DNA from: Epithemia pelagica | Lineage: Eukaryota; Bacillariophyta; Bacillariophyceae; Surirellales; Surirellaceae | NCBI GenBank assembly: GCA_946965045.2 | Contig: OX337242.1 | Coordinates: 434,001-498,000 of the forward strand | Direction: 5' to 3' | Length of the DNA stretch: 64,000 bases | In this document: piece by piece, positions 1 through 10,546 of the stretch | Layout of the letters: every line of letters begins with the position of its first letter | Numbering within the stretch: the stretch's first letter is position 1 | Position numbers and translations under genes: made by a program | Notes under the pieces: model-generated | Seen by the model: the letters and a program-made list of their open reading frames with translations, nothing else | What the model was told of the DNA's origin: nothing | Database searches by the model: none

Positions 1-399
1 GTGCTTGAATTTACTATAGCAAAGGCCTCCTTGTCATGCAGTCAAATATACGGATCCTGTCGTAAGCAACAAAAGTCAAGTCACTATTCAAAAGGTAACC
101 CCATAGTTTGGGTCCTACTCCCCCTCCAGACTCCAGCCATACCTGTGGGATCTTTTGGAAAAATACGGAAGAAAATTGGGGTTTTCTCGCAGTGCGAACA
201 GCGGAATTCGTTGGAGTTTTCGTGAATAACGCAGAGCTTGCAGCAATCCGGATATCACCTGCCGTATCACTGTTATCGGGGCGGACTCTGCGAAATCGCT
301 CCCTCAACCCGAAAGGAGTGGAGACCAACACGCACGAAGAGACTCTGTTGCACCCTAGGATATCGTCGAGCTCTCGAAAGATGGCATCGCTACGAGTAG
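1..399. other. Left edge, no recognisable gene
   Basis: Short open frames exist on both strands, but none resembles a known protein or shows low-complexity coding style. It may be flank of the degraded repeat locus that follows. Confidence 0.4.
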
Positions 400-1190
400 T
401 CATTGTAGTGCCGAGCTCTCCAGTGCCTTTCGCCCCTTGCAGTAAGAGAAGGTACGAGGAAGAAGTCAGTGTACCAGTGCCTTTCGGTCCTTGCAGTAAG
501 AAAAGGAAGGAGGAAGAAGTCAGTGTACCAGTGCCTTTCGCCCCTTGCAGTAAGAAAAGGAATGAGGAAGAAGTCAGTGGACCAGTGAGCTCTCAAGAGT
601 CTCTTGGCAACAAAAAGAGGAATTAGGACCAAGTCACGTCCCCTTGGGACTCTCAAAAGGCTCTGTGTGAACGAAGGAGGAGAACAAAGCCACGACCTCT
701 TGGGGCTGTCGAATGGAATTGCCGGAAAAGAAGGAGGAGAGCAAAGCCACGACCTCTTGGGGCTGTCGAAAGGTTTCGCCTGAAGAGAAGGAGAAGAGCA
801 AAGTCATGAGCTCTTGGGGCTGTGGCAAGGAATTGCCGGAAAAGAAGGAGAAGAGCAAAGTCACGACCTCTTGGGGCTGTCGAAAGGGTTCGCCGGAAGA
901 GAACAAAGCCATGAGCTATTGGGGAAAGGCTTTGCCTGAAAAGAAGGAGAAGATCAAAGTCACGACCTCTTGGGGCTGCCGAAAGGCTTTGCCTGAAGAA
1001 ACGGAGGAGAACAAAGCCATGAGCTCTTGGGGCTATCGAAAGGCTGTACCTGAGAAAAAGAAGGAGCGCCAAGTCACTTCCGCTTGGGGCTTTCGAGTGG
1101 CTCGGTGGGAAGAGAAGGAGAAGAACCAAACCACGGTTCCTTGGGGCGGTCGAAAGGCTGTGTCTCCTGTTGGAAACGAAAACAAAGAGT
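400..1190. repeat. Degenerate minisatellite, two unit types
   Basis: The first part (about 415-580) holds three copies of a 54-bp unit. On the plus strand it reads VPFAPCSKKR followed by EEEVSVP. From about 640 to 1190 there are roughly nine imperfect units of about 57-66 bp whose plus-strand reading repeats SWGCRK, then LPE(E/K)KEK, then SKVT. The plus frame is interrupted around 624 and again between blocks, so no single protein spans the array. Because the unit lacks stops on the minus strand, that strand is also open. Either a repeat-rich gene has decayed here or the array is non-coding. Confidence 0.75.
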
Positions 1191-1332
1191 CTTTGTTGTC
1201 CGAAAACAACGAAACGACGGAGGAGGAAGACAACGTTTGCCAATCGGTGAGGTCTCAAGAGACTTATTCGTTCGGCAGTCAGGAACCGAAGAAGAACAGG
1301 TTGGATGGTCCATCCATGGTGTCGTCGTGCTT

Positions 1333-1594
1333 CCGGTCCCATGACTGTCGACAAGACGGGATCTTGATCAATTGTGGTGGCGACGCTGAGCAGGGCATGG
1401 AGTGGAATTCGAATCACGACTTCTCCACTGGTAATGTTGCGACTGGCGGCTAATCCTCGCACCGGTACCTTGGGGAATTGTTCCACGTTGGCCACGACGG
1501 CATCGACATCGTCGTGCCAATCTTCGTCCGGCAAGGCTTTCATGTAATCCAAATACTCAAAGGTTTGAATTTCCAGCAAGGTTTCAATCCCCAA
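1333..1594 (-). pseudogene. SET-domain methyltransferase N-terminal fragment
   Basis: Reading leftward from the ATG at 1594, about 87 residues look like the start of a SETD3/Rubisco-LSMT-like protein: [20 protein letters not shown], then a segment with [10 protein letters not shown] and VMGPEARR. In that family this segment begins the SET domain. Past about 1333 the frame runs into the repeat array and loses similarity, so the rest of the SET domain and the substrate-binding domain are missing. A truncated or displaced copy is the simplest reading. An unusual spliced gene continuing elsewhere cannot be excluded. Confidence 0.6.
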
Positions 1595-1600
1595 GACTAG

Positions 1601-1807
1601 GACCGTTCAAGTTTTCGAAAGTCACTGATCCTAAACGCGGAGGACAAGGTTAGTCCTCTTGTGGAACGTGTCCGTCAACTCGAAGAATGGAAGGAGGGAG
1701 CCATGATTCGTTTGGAACGAAACGAAAGTCTGTTGGAGAAGAACAAGAGCCTGGCAAGCCGATTGAACGAATTACAATACTTGATTCTGGGAGACCAACA
1801 AGAATAA
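1601..1807 (+). pseudogene. Orphan coiled-coil C-terminal exon
   Basis: After an in-frame TAG at 1598-1600, about 68 codons stay open to a TAA at 1805-1807. The peptide has heptad character (LVERVRQLEEW, LLEKNKSLASRLNELQYL) and ends DQQE. It has no useful start codon of its own, so it looks like a terminal exon or gene remnant. It may belong with the plus-strand repeat reading upstream. The antisense SET fragment sits between the two. Confidence 0.4.
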
Positions 1808-2412
1808 TCCTTTATGAGATGCGCGCATGATTGAGACTTCCACCAAGACACGGTATGTATAATCTGTTATAGCCACGACAGATTCATAGTTTTTCAAGTA
1901 GCGAGCCCCGTCGTGGGCGGATTTGCATATATATTCTATTGTACGCCCAGGATGATTGCTGTCTCTTGTGTGTGTCATGAGTTGGATCTGCCTCACAAAC
2001 TACCCAAGCAACAGTTTTGTGGCTGTCACCGCGGCTGGTTCGGTTGCACGTGACAAGGATCCAGAAAGGAAGCACAATGGTCCTGGGAGTGACACAACAG
2101 CGCCATGGGGAGTGGACCGAAACGATACAACATTGACCGTCTCGGTCCCTATCGCGTATATCGGATCTGCATCCTAACGATGTACTACTAAACGATTGAA
2201 AACATACAATCTACGAAAAGGACCGATACAGGCGGAATGGCAATTCGGGCACCACTGTTCCTAAGGCCGTCAAGATTGCCTAGGCTGGCCAAAGTATTGA
2301 ACTGTATAGATTGTGTCGACGTATGTGGACCTCCGAGGATTCCCTCTGGTCGTGCGTTCTTCCAAATATAAAGTGTTGTACAAGAATTGTGGTTGTTGGC
2401 GTGTGGTGTCCG
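1808..2412. other. Intergenic, nothing recognised
   Basis: No open frame here resembles a protein. This is the 3' flank of the Fe-S scaffold gene on the minus strand. Confidence 0.5.
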
Positions 2413-3039
2413 TTATACATTGAAGGACTCTCCACATCCACATTGTCCTTTGCTATTGGGATTGTGAAAGGTGAATTCACTGGTTAATTCGGTTTCTTCC
2501 CAATCCATTTGCGTTCCCACAATATTAAAGAGTGCCACGGGTTCAATCCAAATGCGCACGCCTTGCGGGGAGGTCATGGCAATGTCCTGGTCGGGTACCT
2601 CCTGGGCATAATTCAAGGTGTAAGAGAGGCCATTGCATCCCCGTCGTCGGACACCCAATCGAATGCCCAAGGCGGATGGTTGATTGGAAATCAATTCCTT
2701 GATACGTTCGGCCGCACGATCGGTCAAGGAAATGGGATCCTTGTCCATATCGTCCAATCGTAATTTTCGACGAGGCTTTTTCGGTTTGCTGCTCGAGGCC
2801 GTTGTCGTTTCCTTCTCTTGTTTCACATCCATTGACTCTTCCGCTGGATCCGTCGTAGAAACCATGGACGAGAACGACATTCTCTGGTTGTTCTTGTGAG
2901 TGGCCGGGTTGCCAACAGTCAATCGTAAAACTGGAACAGGTATTCTTGTGTTGTTGTTTGCCGCCACCGCAATCGTCCTCCGCAACGATCCTCTCGTCAA
3001 GGCTACCATGGCTTGCGGCTTGAGTGCACTGGTAATCAT
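2413..3039 (-). CDS. ISCA1: A-type Fe-S cluster assembly protein (ISCA1/HesB), mitochondrial
   Basis: This 208-residue protein belongs to the HesB/IscA family, which carries or inserts iron-sulfur clusters. Residues 100-208 hold the A-type fold. The three conserved ligand cysteines are Cys135 (RRRGCNGLSY) and the C-terminal pair Cys200/Cys202 (GQCGCGESF), preceded by the family motif FHNPNSKG. Residues 1-60 are rich in Arg, Ser and Ala with few acids (for example LTRGSLRRTIAV), as expected of a mitochondrial presequence. Residues 61-95 are a charged linker. The mitochondrial ISCA1 group is the best fit. A plastid SufA role is less likely because no signal peptide plus ASAF-type motif is seen. 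The gene is intronless and divergent from the acireductone dioxygenase gene. Confidence 0.9.
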   Translation of the reverse strand: MITSALKPQAMVALTRGSLRRTIAVAANNNTRIPVPVLRLTVGNPATHKNNQRMSFSSMVSTTDPAEESMDVKQEKETTTASSSKPKKPRRKLRLDDMDKDPISLTDRAAERIKELISNQPSALGIRLGVRRRGCNGLSYTLNYAQEVPDQDIAMTSPQGVRIWIEPVALFNIVGTQMDWEETELTSEFTFHNPNSKGQCGCGESFNV

Positions 3040-3470
3040 TGTTGTGCTCTACTCGTTTCTTGTGTGGTTGTCCTCTGTGTTTCTCTTATTATCCTCTCGC
3101 CTTTCTGCTGGTCCTTGTCGTCATGGCCGACGAGTGTGTGTGATGATTGGCGATGGAGAGACAGAAAGAAGGGAGACAGAATGTGACATTTTCACTCCCG
3201 GTAGTGACGTGGGCATATGTCGCGTCCGTCCAGACTTGAACCGACAGTATGGAACTGTGTCGGTTCATGGGTCGACTTGCACGCAGGACGCAGGACCCGT
3301 ACCGCGCACACGAGACGACAACCACACTTTTTCGCGTTGGATCTTTGTTCTACCAGTTGCTTGCTGCGCTGGCGTGGATACCAGGCCACAATAACAATAG
3401 ACCTTGCTCGCTGCTTCTCATCGTCATCCCCTCTGATTCTGATTGATGCAAAGATAGCAAACTCATAAAA
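3040..3470. promoter_or_regulatory. Divergent intergenic region (Fe-S scaffold / ARD)
   Basis: These 431 bp separate the start codons of two divergently transcribed metabolic genes, so both promoters must lie here. I see no clear TATA box or named motif. Open frames in this stretch have no protein-like features. Confidence 0.4.
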
Positions 3471-4575
3471 ATGCCGGACGTTGAATCCAAAGAAGACACT
3501 ACCACCACCACAGACAAGGCAGTCGAACCTCCCGTCACGAAACAAGCCAAACTCATGAATTCGTTTCCCCAAGCACCTCCCGAAGAATGGCCGCAAGCCT
3601 GGTTGTTGCCCGAGACGGTACAAGATCAATGTTTGGAAAATCACTTGTCCCCCGACGTGCCTGTGACGGTGGACGAATTGAAAGAATTGGGCATTGCCTA
3701 TTGGAAAATGGATGCCGAATCCTTTGACTATCCCGTCAAGGCTGTCCCCTGGGATCCCAAAGATGCCATGGATCCCAAACTCAAGGCGCTCCGAGATGAT
3801 CGTGGATACAGGTAAAAAAATATTGGATCCAGTGATTCTGCTGTTTTGGACGACCAAACGCGCAGTGTCTCACTTTCTAATTTCTCTTGTTGTTCTTGTA
3901 TCGGTTTCCTTCTCGTTGGCCTGTTTCTCTCATTTTATTATTTCTACTACAATATAGCTACGCGGATATTATTACCATTCATCCGGATCATTTGCCCGAA
4001 TTTGAAAAAAAGATTGCCATGTTTTTTGAAGAACACATTCACGACGCCGAAGAGATTCGTTACATCTTGGGTGGCAGTGGGTTCTTTGATGTCCGCAATC
4101 TCCAGGACCAATGGGTCCGGATTCATGTCAAGCAAGGCGATCTCATGACCTTGCCGGAAGGTACGTAGGTTGTTGGATTGGACGACGACAACAATGGCTC
4201 GTGTGTTGTTGTGGCATGTCTCGTCGCTGGAGGACTCACCCGGATGTTTTCCTTGTCTTCATTGTGTTGTTTGTTGTGGTGGTGGTGCTGTATAGGAATT
4301 TACCATCGCTTTACCTGCGACGAAAAGCGCATTATTCATGCCATGCGTCTCTTTATTGGACAGCCCGTATGGACCCCGTTCAAGTACGTATGACACCCAC
4401 GAATGGAGATTGGTTCTTAACAAACACACTCACATGATTCTCCCTGGTTGTTGTTTTTGTTTTTTGTCATTTTCTACCTAGTCGTCCACAAGAAGAACAT
4501 CCGTCGCGCAAGGCCTATGTCAGTGCCTATTTGGAAAAGACGACGGAAGAAGCCAAGACCCAAGAAGAAAAGTAA
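3471..4575 (+). CDS. ADI1: Acireductone dioxygenase, methionine salvage
   Basis: The enzyme oxidises the acireductone intermediate of the methionine salvage pathway to the 2-keto acid precursor of methionine. The CDS is join(3471..3811, 3958..4160, 4296..4383, 4482..4575) and gives 241 residues. All three introns (146, 135 and 98 bp) have GT-AG ends and matching phases. The cupin metal site is visible: [10 protein letters not shown] gives the H-x-H-x3-E-E triad, followed by [19 protein letters not shown] and IYHRFT with the fourth ligand histidine. The end of the domain has [16 protein letters not shown]. About 40 residues at the N terminus are an acidic and Thr-rich extension. Fe versus Ni preference cannot be read from sequence. 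Confidence 0.93.
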
Positions 4576-5264
4576 TGCGACACAAACGACTGGACTTGGA
4601 TGTTGACATGGTGGTGTCGTAGTTTCACTTTGCTCTCGTAGGATTCATCCATTCATGCGATGGACCGAGCCATGGAGGAGGGAAAGGGCACATCTTTGGT
4701 ACACGAACAGAATAGAGCTAATTCCACCCTCATGGTATTTCTACTCTACCTAGATGTATAAGAAGAACTCAATGTGTCATTCTCAAAGTGGAAGATGATA
4801 TGGAATCGCCCCGCTAGCTGGAGTCTTAGAGGAACGTCCATCCATTAACATAGACACGGTAGGTCGAACTTCCATATGAAGCGCGACCGATCAACAGCGT
4901 GACCGACCGGGTGCGCGATTGATGATTGACGCGTTGTCTCACTGCAACAACAGACCCCGTGACCAAACGAATTCTTATGCGGAAGTGAGACCTTCTTGTG
5001 CTGGAGAGACTGGAGGAAGAAGTGTCAGAGCAACAAGAACAAGCAATAGTACAAGAACACAAGACGAATAGAAGCAGAAACTCTTGGATATAGAGAGGGA
5101 GAAACAGCAACGACACGATTTTGGCAATGATCCACAGCAATACGAGTGCCAACGCCAGAACGACAATCCGAAGCACCCGTGTTGTTGTTGGAGTGTGATT
5201 GTACTTTGACTGGCTTGTTGTTCGATTCGTAGAGTGTTGCACGTTGCACCACGCCGACTCGACC
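4576..5264. other. Intergenic between ARD and 5-phosphatase
   Basis: Long minus-strand frames here are shadows created by CAA/CAT-rich DNA. Nothing protein-like was found. The region includes the 5' leader of the downstream phosphatase gene. Confidence 0.45.
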
Positions 5265-8200
5265 ATGGCACGAATGCCTGTCCCAACCAACAACGTGTGG
5301 CAACCGCTGGAAGATTTGGAACGACCCTTCCTTTGTACGGTCCGCCGGTTCGAATGGACGACGCCACAACAGGAACAATACGTGTTTGTTCTCGCGCTGT
5401 TGCTTGTCTTGATTCGGCGTGGTTGGTACCAATGGTTGTTTGTTGGGAACAACAAGAACAACAACAAGAGAACGCACCAGAAATATGCTGCCGCCATGAC
5501 TCATGATGATGCTGATGAGAATAGTACAGAACCAATCATGGTGTCTTCCAAGTCAAGCGATCGACATCATCCACAACAACAACAAGTCTTGCATCCCCCG
5601 GTGTACGCCTGGTTTCCCATGCAAGTGGATGGAGAATGGTTCTATAATGCCCCACAAGTTCCCGAAAAAGATGATGATGATGCTGATGACAGGATTGTCA
5701 CTCCAGAATCGACACGAGATTCGGACATGGGTCCTCCTCTACTTGCACACAATCACGGCACCAGCAAAAATGTACGAACTCAATCACAAAAGGAACCCAC
5801 TACACAGATTGCGACCATCAATCCAGCCCCAGCCTCTCTTACCGATCCAACAACAACAACAAGGACGCTGCAAGAACCGTCAGTTGTTTCAACGACCCAT
5901 GAGGTGGATTCGCGTAGCTCCACTCCGGAATCTCATACCACCACCACCACATCAGCATCCTCCTCTTCGTCGTCGTCGTCTTCCTCCTCCGCATCTCCAC
6001 CATCACCCCCCAAACCAACGACTCCTCCTCCTCCACCAAGCCTTCCTCACGATTTGACCGTCTTGATTTGTTCGGGAAATTTGGGCAATGCCGAACCTAC
6101 CTTGGACGATTTGGCCAGTTGGATCCCCATTCAAGGACGACACATGCAAGACTGGAATTCCAACAACAACGCGGACAGCCACAACAACAACAACCAAAAG
6201 ACGACGACGGCTGTGGAGTGTTTTGATATCATTGCCATTGGCATGCAAGAAGCAACGTGGAATGCGTCCAAAAAACAACCCTCTTCCACAATTCATCCAA
6301 ATACCTCTACTTCTACTACTACTAATACTGCAAGCGAACCACCACCACCACTTGCTCGATCGTCAACATCATTGGCCTTTGTCAAGGATACCGATTTGTT
6401 GCGTCAATCCTTGGCCACGATTTTGGGCCCCGACTATGTGTGTCAATCGGCGCAACAACGCGGACAAATGCGTCTCTGGATTTATGTGCATGGTCGACAA
6501 GTGGCGCACATTTCTCGGATTCAAACCACCTGTGTCAATACGGGAGTGGCTGGTGTCTTGGCCAACAAGGGCGGCATTGTCACGAGTTTGACCTACCGCG
6601 AAACGACGCAATGTACCTTTTGTTCGGTCCATTTGGCCGCCCATGCTGGATCCGTCTATTACACGGCACGATGCAATGATTTGCAAGATATCTTTCAAGC
6701 CACAACCTTGCCCAGTAACAGTGTCGGTACCAACAACAACAATCCTCCGCACAGCAGCAACCACAATGGGGTCCTCTCGTCGTCGTCGCCGTCCATGACA
6801 TCCAAACAACGCCCGAGTCGTAGCTGTCGTTCCAGACATGCCGACAGTCCAATTGGATCCTTTCTGCCATCTAGTCCACAAGGAATTGATGTCACCTTGA
6901 CCAGTCATTATACCTTTTTGTTGGGAGACTTGAATTTTCGAACTCACTTTCCAACCACCGACCAAGCGACCACAAGCAGTAACAGTAGCAGTACGAGCAA
7001 CAAGAAGAATAGCAAGGATGCCTTGTCGCAAGTGTTTTCCTTGATTCGGAATGGAGATTTCCAAACCCTCTATTACGAACATGATGAATTGTATGCCGGT
7101 ATGCAAAACAAGGATCTCTTGGTGGACTTTTGCGAAACCCTGCCGTGTCTGTTTCCACCCACCTTCAAGGTGTATCGTGGTGTGTCCGGTCTCGTGTACA
7201 AGGGCAAACGCATTCCCAGTTATACCGATCGCATCTTGTACAAATCCGCCTTGGCGTCCACCGCAACCGCCACAACAACGTCGTCGTCGTCGTCGTCCAC
7301 TACGACGGCCGTACCACCCCCCACACCACCGCCTCAACTCATTCGACCACTCTTGTACGAACCTTGTTTGGACTTTAGTTCGTCGGATCACAAACCCGTT
7401 CGAGGTGCCTTTGCCCTCACCTCCAATGCTGCCGTGGCCGCAGTGGCTCACCAAGCGCTTCGTCGCCGGAACCACCAGCGAACCACCACCACTAGTACTC
7501 CTGCACCAGGCACGACGACGACGACAACGACCATCCCCCGAACCCGACTGCGACGACCGACCTGTTCCTACCACTTTACCTTTCGCAACATGTCCTGCAC
7601 TCAGTTACCCGTCATGGACGTTACCTGGAGTTCCGATCCCTATATCATGATTACCTGGAATTACATTCGCATGTTTTCCAATCCCTCCATGAACCATTCC
7701 GACCAGAACAACAGCAACAACGTCAAGAGCCGGCCACCCAAACATCAAGGAGTCATGAAATGGAGTCCAGGATCCAATCCAGCCTGGCCCCATACACCCT
7801 ACAAATCCCGGACGCTCTGTCCCCGGTTTGAAGGTTCGGAACTTTCCCTTTGCTGCAATGGACCTCTGGTGGGTACCGAAGCCATGATGTATGTGACGGT
7901 CATGGATTTTGATATGGTCAATCGTGACGATTGGATTGGAACCGTCCCCTTGAACATTTGTCATGTGCTCCATCAAGCCGCCCGTGCTTCCGTGACGGCC
8001 CATACTCCCACGTCGACCACCCGGACGTTGGAGTTTGACGTCCCCTTGCTCAAAAACGCCAAGTATTCCAATGAGGCACGCATGCAATTCACCTTGGACA
8101 TTGAACAATCCGATTTGCCCGTTCCGATTCCCATGATGACGGGACGTTTGTCCTTTTCGCGATCACTGCCATATTCGTCGTCCTCCTCCTCCATGTCATC

Positions 8201-8519
8201 CTGGCTAGGACCATGGATGACACGGTCCAAAAGTTCCTACAACCCTTTTCCTTCAAACTCTCGTTGGTGGAATCGTACCCAGGCGCCTAGGGTTCCCCGT
8301 ACGGACACCAACACCATGACTCGAGCAGAGACAACGACAGGATTGTCCCATCCCGACAAGGATCACGAGAACTTTCTACCGGATACGGGTGTCGCTACGG
8401 TCCCTACACTTCATGATCATCATCATCATGACGAACCATACGAATCATCGTCGGCTTTGACCGAGTCGAAACGACGCTGGTATTGGCCTTCTTTTGGAAA
8501 AGGGGGAGGAGGAGGTTGA
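5265..8519 (+). CDS. Inositol-polyphosphate 5-phosphatase with C2-like tail
   Basis: This predicted protein of 1084 residues probably removes the 5-phosphate from phosphoinositides at a membrane. I chose the ATG at 5265 (context ACCATGG) over the upstream ATG at 5199. Residues 45-65 form a hydrophobic segment (VFVLALLLVLI) followed by Arg, a likely anchor. After about 200 low-complexity residues the catalytic domain begins with DLTVLICSGNLGNAEP and contains IAIGMQEATWN, LANKGGIVTSL, FCSVHLAAHAG, GDLNFRT (about residue 553), PSYTDRILYKS (about 650) and SSDHKPVRGAF (about 707). These are the family's metal and phosphate-binding motifs. Residues 765-910 look like a C2 domain (SSDPYIMITWN, VTVMDFDMVNRDDWIGTVPL). 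The domain is interrupted by Asn/Ser and Thr/Ser insertions. The gene has no intron, and SHIP/synaptojanin-type specificity is unknown. Confidence 0.88.
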   Translation: MARMPVPTNNVWQPLEDLERPFLCTVRRFEWTTPQQEQYVFVLALLLVLIRRGWYQWLFVGNNKNNNKRTHQKYAAAMTHDDADENSTEPIMVSSKSSDRHHPQQQQVLHPPVYAWFPMQVDGEWFYNAPQVPEKDDDDADDRIVTPESTRDSDMGPPLLAHNHGTSKNVRTQSQKEPTTQIATINPAPASLTDPTTTTRTLQEPSVVSTTHEVDSRSSTPESHTTTTTSASSSSSSSSSSSASPPSPPKPTTPPPPPSLPHDLTVLICSGNLGNAEPTLDDLASWIPIQGRHMQDWNSNNNADSHNNNNQKTTTAVECFDIIAIGMQEATWNASKKQPSSTIHPNTSTSTTTNTASEPPPPLARSSTSLAFVKDTDLLRQSLATILGPDYVCQSAQQRGQMRLWIYVHGRQVAHISRIQTTCVNTGVAGVLANKGGIVTSLTYRETTQCTFCSVHLAAHAGSVYYTARCNDLQDIFQATTLPSNSVGTNNNNPPHSSNHNGVLSSSSPSMTSKQRPSRSCRSRHADSPIGSFLPSSPQGIDVTLTSHYTFLLGDLNFRTHFPTTDQATTSSNSSSTSNKKNSKDALSQVFSLIRNGDFQTLYYEHDELYAGMQNKDLLVDFCETLPCLFPPTFKVYRGVSGLVYKGKRIPSYTDRILYKSALASTATATTTSSSSSSTTTAVPPPTPPPQLIRPLLYEPCLDFSSSDHKPVRGAFALTSNAAVAAVAHQALRRRNHQRTTTTSTPAPGTTTTTTTIPRTRLRRPTCSYHFTFRNMSCTQLPVMDVTWSSDPYIMITWNYIRMFSNPSMNHSDQNNSNNVKSRPPKHQGVMKWSPGSNPAWPHTPYKSRTLCPRFEGSELSLCCNGPLVGTEAMMYVTVMDFDMVNRDDWIGTVPLNICHVLHQAARASVTAHTPTSTTRTLEFDVPLLKNAKYSNEARMQFTLDIEQSDLPVPIPMMTGRLSFSRSLPYSSSSSSMSSWLGPWMTRSKSSYNPFPSNSRWWNRTQAPRVPRTDTNTMTRAETTTGLSHPDKDHENFLPDTGVATVPTLHDHHHHDEPYESSSALTESKRRWYWPSFGKGGGGG

Positions 8520-9175
8520 ACCAGAACGACGAGACGCAGGCACGCACACGCCATGGATTGAGACCACAACCAACGCCTCCCATGAAACCACTGCGTCCTC
8601 TGTGTTGGTTTGTGGAGCAGAATCGTTTTCGTGTGATTGGATACTGTACCACGTACAAGAGTTATGTCGGCAAAGTGAATGAAACAGTGCCATGTTTGGC
8701 GCATGTGGTGGTGTGGCATCCAGACGGAACGGAATGTTGATAATGATATGGCTGTATCTGTACGCGATATCATCTACCTATCTCCGTACTCTGTGTTGTG
8801 TGGAGAACGATGGACTGATCGATCCGAAAATCGGATCGTCTCTTCTCATTGTCAAAGTACTCCTAGATAGAACTGTGTACTGGGAACGGTTCTTTGCCGA
8901 ATATCGAGCGAAATCTACCCTGTCTATGTGTAGATTCCTTCTACAAGCGCGACCAGGCGCATTCTTTCTTGAGCACAACTCCGAAAAAGATGCGCGACTG
9001 GAAGTCCATCCAAGAACATCATCGATCATCGTTTGTCTCGAGTGAGATCGGGAGTGTCGTCATTTGTCGTCATGGATGCCGATCTTTCGCTCCAAGGAGA
9101 CATCACGTTGATGGTATCATAAAATCAAACACAACAACAACAACTACTACTATATTTCTACAAAATCGTTTCACC
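8520..9175. other. Intergenic, nothing recognised
   Basis: The frame of the GST gene is open upstream to 8894, but the extra residues are not protein-like. Just before the GST start (about 9127-9155) there is an ACA/ACT-rich leader. Confidence 0.45.
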
Positions 9176-9710
9176 ATGCAACTTGTCGCACCTCTTCGTC
9201 GATTGTCGTCCACACTGGGAGCTGCCCTATCGACTGCCACTTCGTCTCGCGCTTTCATCTTTGCTTCTTCTTCTTCTTCGGCATTTACATCAACAGCCTT
9301 GTTGGCTTCGTCCTCCTCTTCGTCTTCGACCACATTGACAAACGATTCGCAAACAACAACATCTACACAAGATTCGTATGTTCCGCCAAAGGTATGGGAG
9401 TGGGATGGGGTTACCACCTCCACCATGAACCGACCAACCGCTGGTCCTCGCAGGGACCAACCATTACCACCCAAGGGCAAGCACGATTTGCAATTGTACA
9501 GTTTGGCCACGCCCAATGGTCAAAAGGTGACAATCATGTTGGAGGAATTGTTGGCGGCGGGTTATGACCAAGCGGAGTACGATGCTCATTTGATCCGAAT
9601 CATGGAACAAGATCAATTCGGCGGTGGATTTGTCGAGGTCAATCCCAATTCCAAAATACCCGCCCTGCTGGATTATCGTCCCGAAACTGAGCTGTCATCC
9701 ACCAACGACG

Positions 9711-9761
<51 letters not shown>

Positions 9762-10313
9762 CCGGTTCGAGTGTTTGAATCGGGAAGCATTTTGTTGTAC
9801 TTGGCGGAAAAGTTTGATCAAGCCTTTTTGCCGCGTGACAAACGCACCCAAGTCTTGAATTGGTTGTTTTGGCAAGTTGGATCGGCACCCTTTGTGGGTG
9901 GCGGGTTTGGTCACTTTTATTCCTCCGCTCCCGTCCAGTTGGAATATCCCATTGATCGATTTACCATGGAAACCAAACGTCACTTGGACGTCTTGAATCG
10001 ACACTTGGCCGATGGACGATTGTACATGGCGGGAGAGGACTATACGATTGCCGACATGGCCATTTTTCCGTGATACGGAGGCTTGGTCTTGGGGAATTTT
10101 TATGGAAATGCCGCCACCTTTTTAAATGTCGACCAGGACTATCCGCACGTGGTGGCCTGGGCCCATCGCATGGCACAACGTCCGGCCGTGATTCGGGGAC
10201 GGCTCGTCAATAAGGTATGGGGCGATGGACCGCAATTGTCAGAACGACATGAGGCCTCGGATATTGATCAAGCCTTGCAATCCGGACAAAAAGAAGAGAA
10301 GGAGGAAGAATAA
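9176..10313 (+). pseudogene. YghU/Ure2-like glutathione S-transferase, disrupted
   Basis: The reading frame starts with an organelle-type presequence rich in Ser, Ala and Arg (MQLVAPLRRLSSTLG). It then enters a YghU-like thioredoxin domain (LQLYSLATPNGQKVTIMLEE, FVEVNPNSKIPALLDY). A CAA-triplet run at 9711-9761, read as Asn, follows, and this frame stops at 9776-9778. The next conserved block, PVRVFESGSILLYLAEKF, and the helical domain lie in a different frame (codons starting at positions divisible by 3). That frame then meets TGA at 10071-10073 and continues as YGGLVLGNFYGNAATFL, RPAVIRGRLVN to the stop at 10313. The relatives have Trp at the TGA position. Two separate lesions suggest a recent pseudogene or allele, unless they are assembly errors. 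Confidence 0.8.
9711..9761. repeat. (CAA)n microsatellite inside GST frame
   Basis: About 17 consecutive CAA/AAC triplets encode an Asn run at the junction between the thioredoxin half and the PVRVFESGS block. The frame changes at or next to this run. Slippage in whole triplets cannot cause this, so an additional 1- or 2-base indel must be nearby. Confidence 0.9.
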
Positions 10314-10546
10314 TCCACCTTCCAGAGTCGTCAGATGTTTTATACCACGCACCCATTTGCTCCTACCTATAGGTAGGTTCACACAAAGTGAATGCGCAAC
10401 TGCTTGCGGTTTGCCACCAATGGCCTCGAATGGATGTGTGTGTACGATATAGAAGACAACGAGTCTACAGATGCATATAGTAAGCCATAGACCCTTTTAC
10501 TAGAAACGAAAGTCTACTAGGAATACAGCAGTATCAATTTTTTTCC

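Noticed and set aside
6369-7574. 401-codon minus-strand open frame
   Set aside because: It lies antisense to the 5-phosphatase catalytic domain, has Arg/Gly/Trp-rich shadow composition and no motif.
10071-10073. TGA in the GST frame as a selenocysteine codon
   Set aside because: Relatives have Trp, not Cys, at this position, no SECIS-like hairpin was noticed, and a second lesion in the same gene favours simple inactivation or error.
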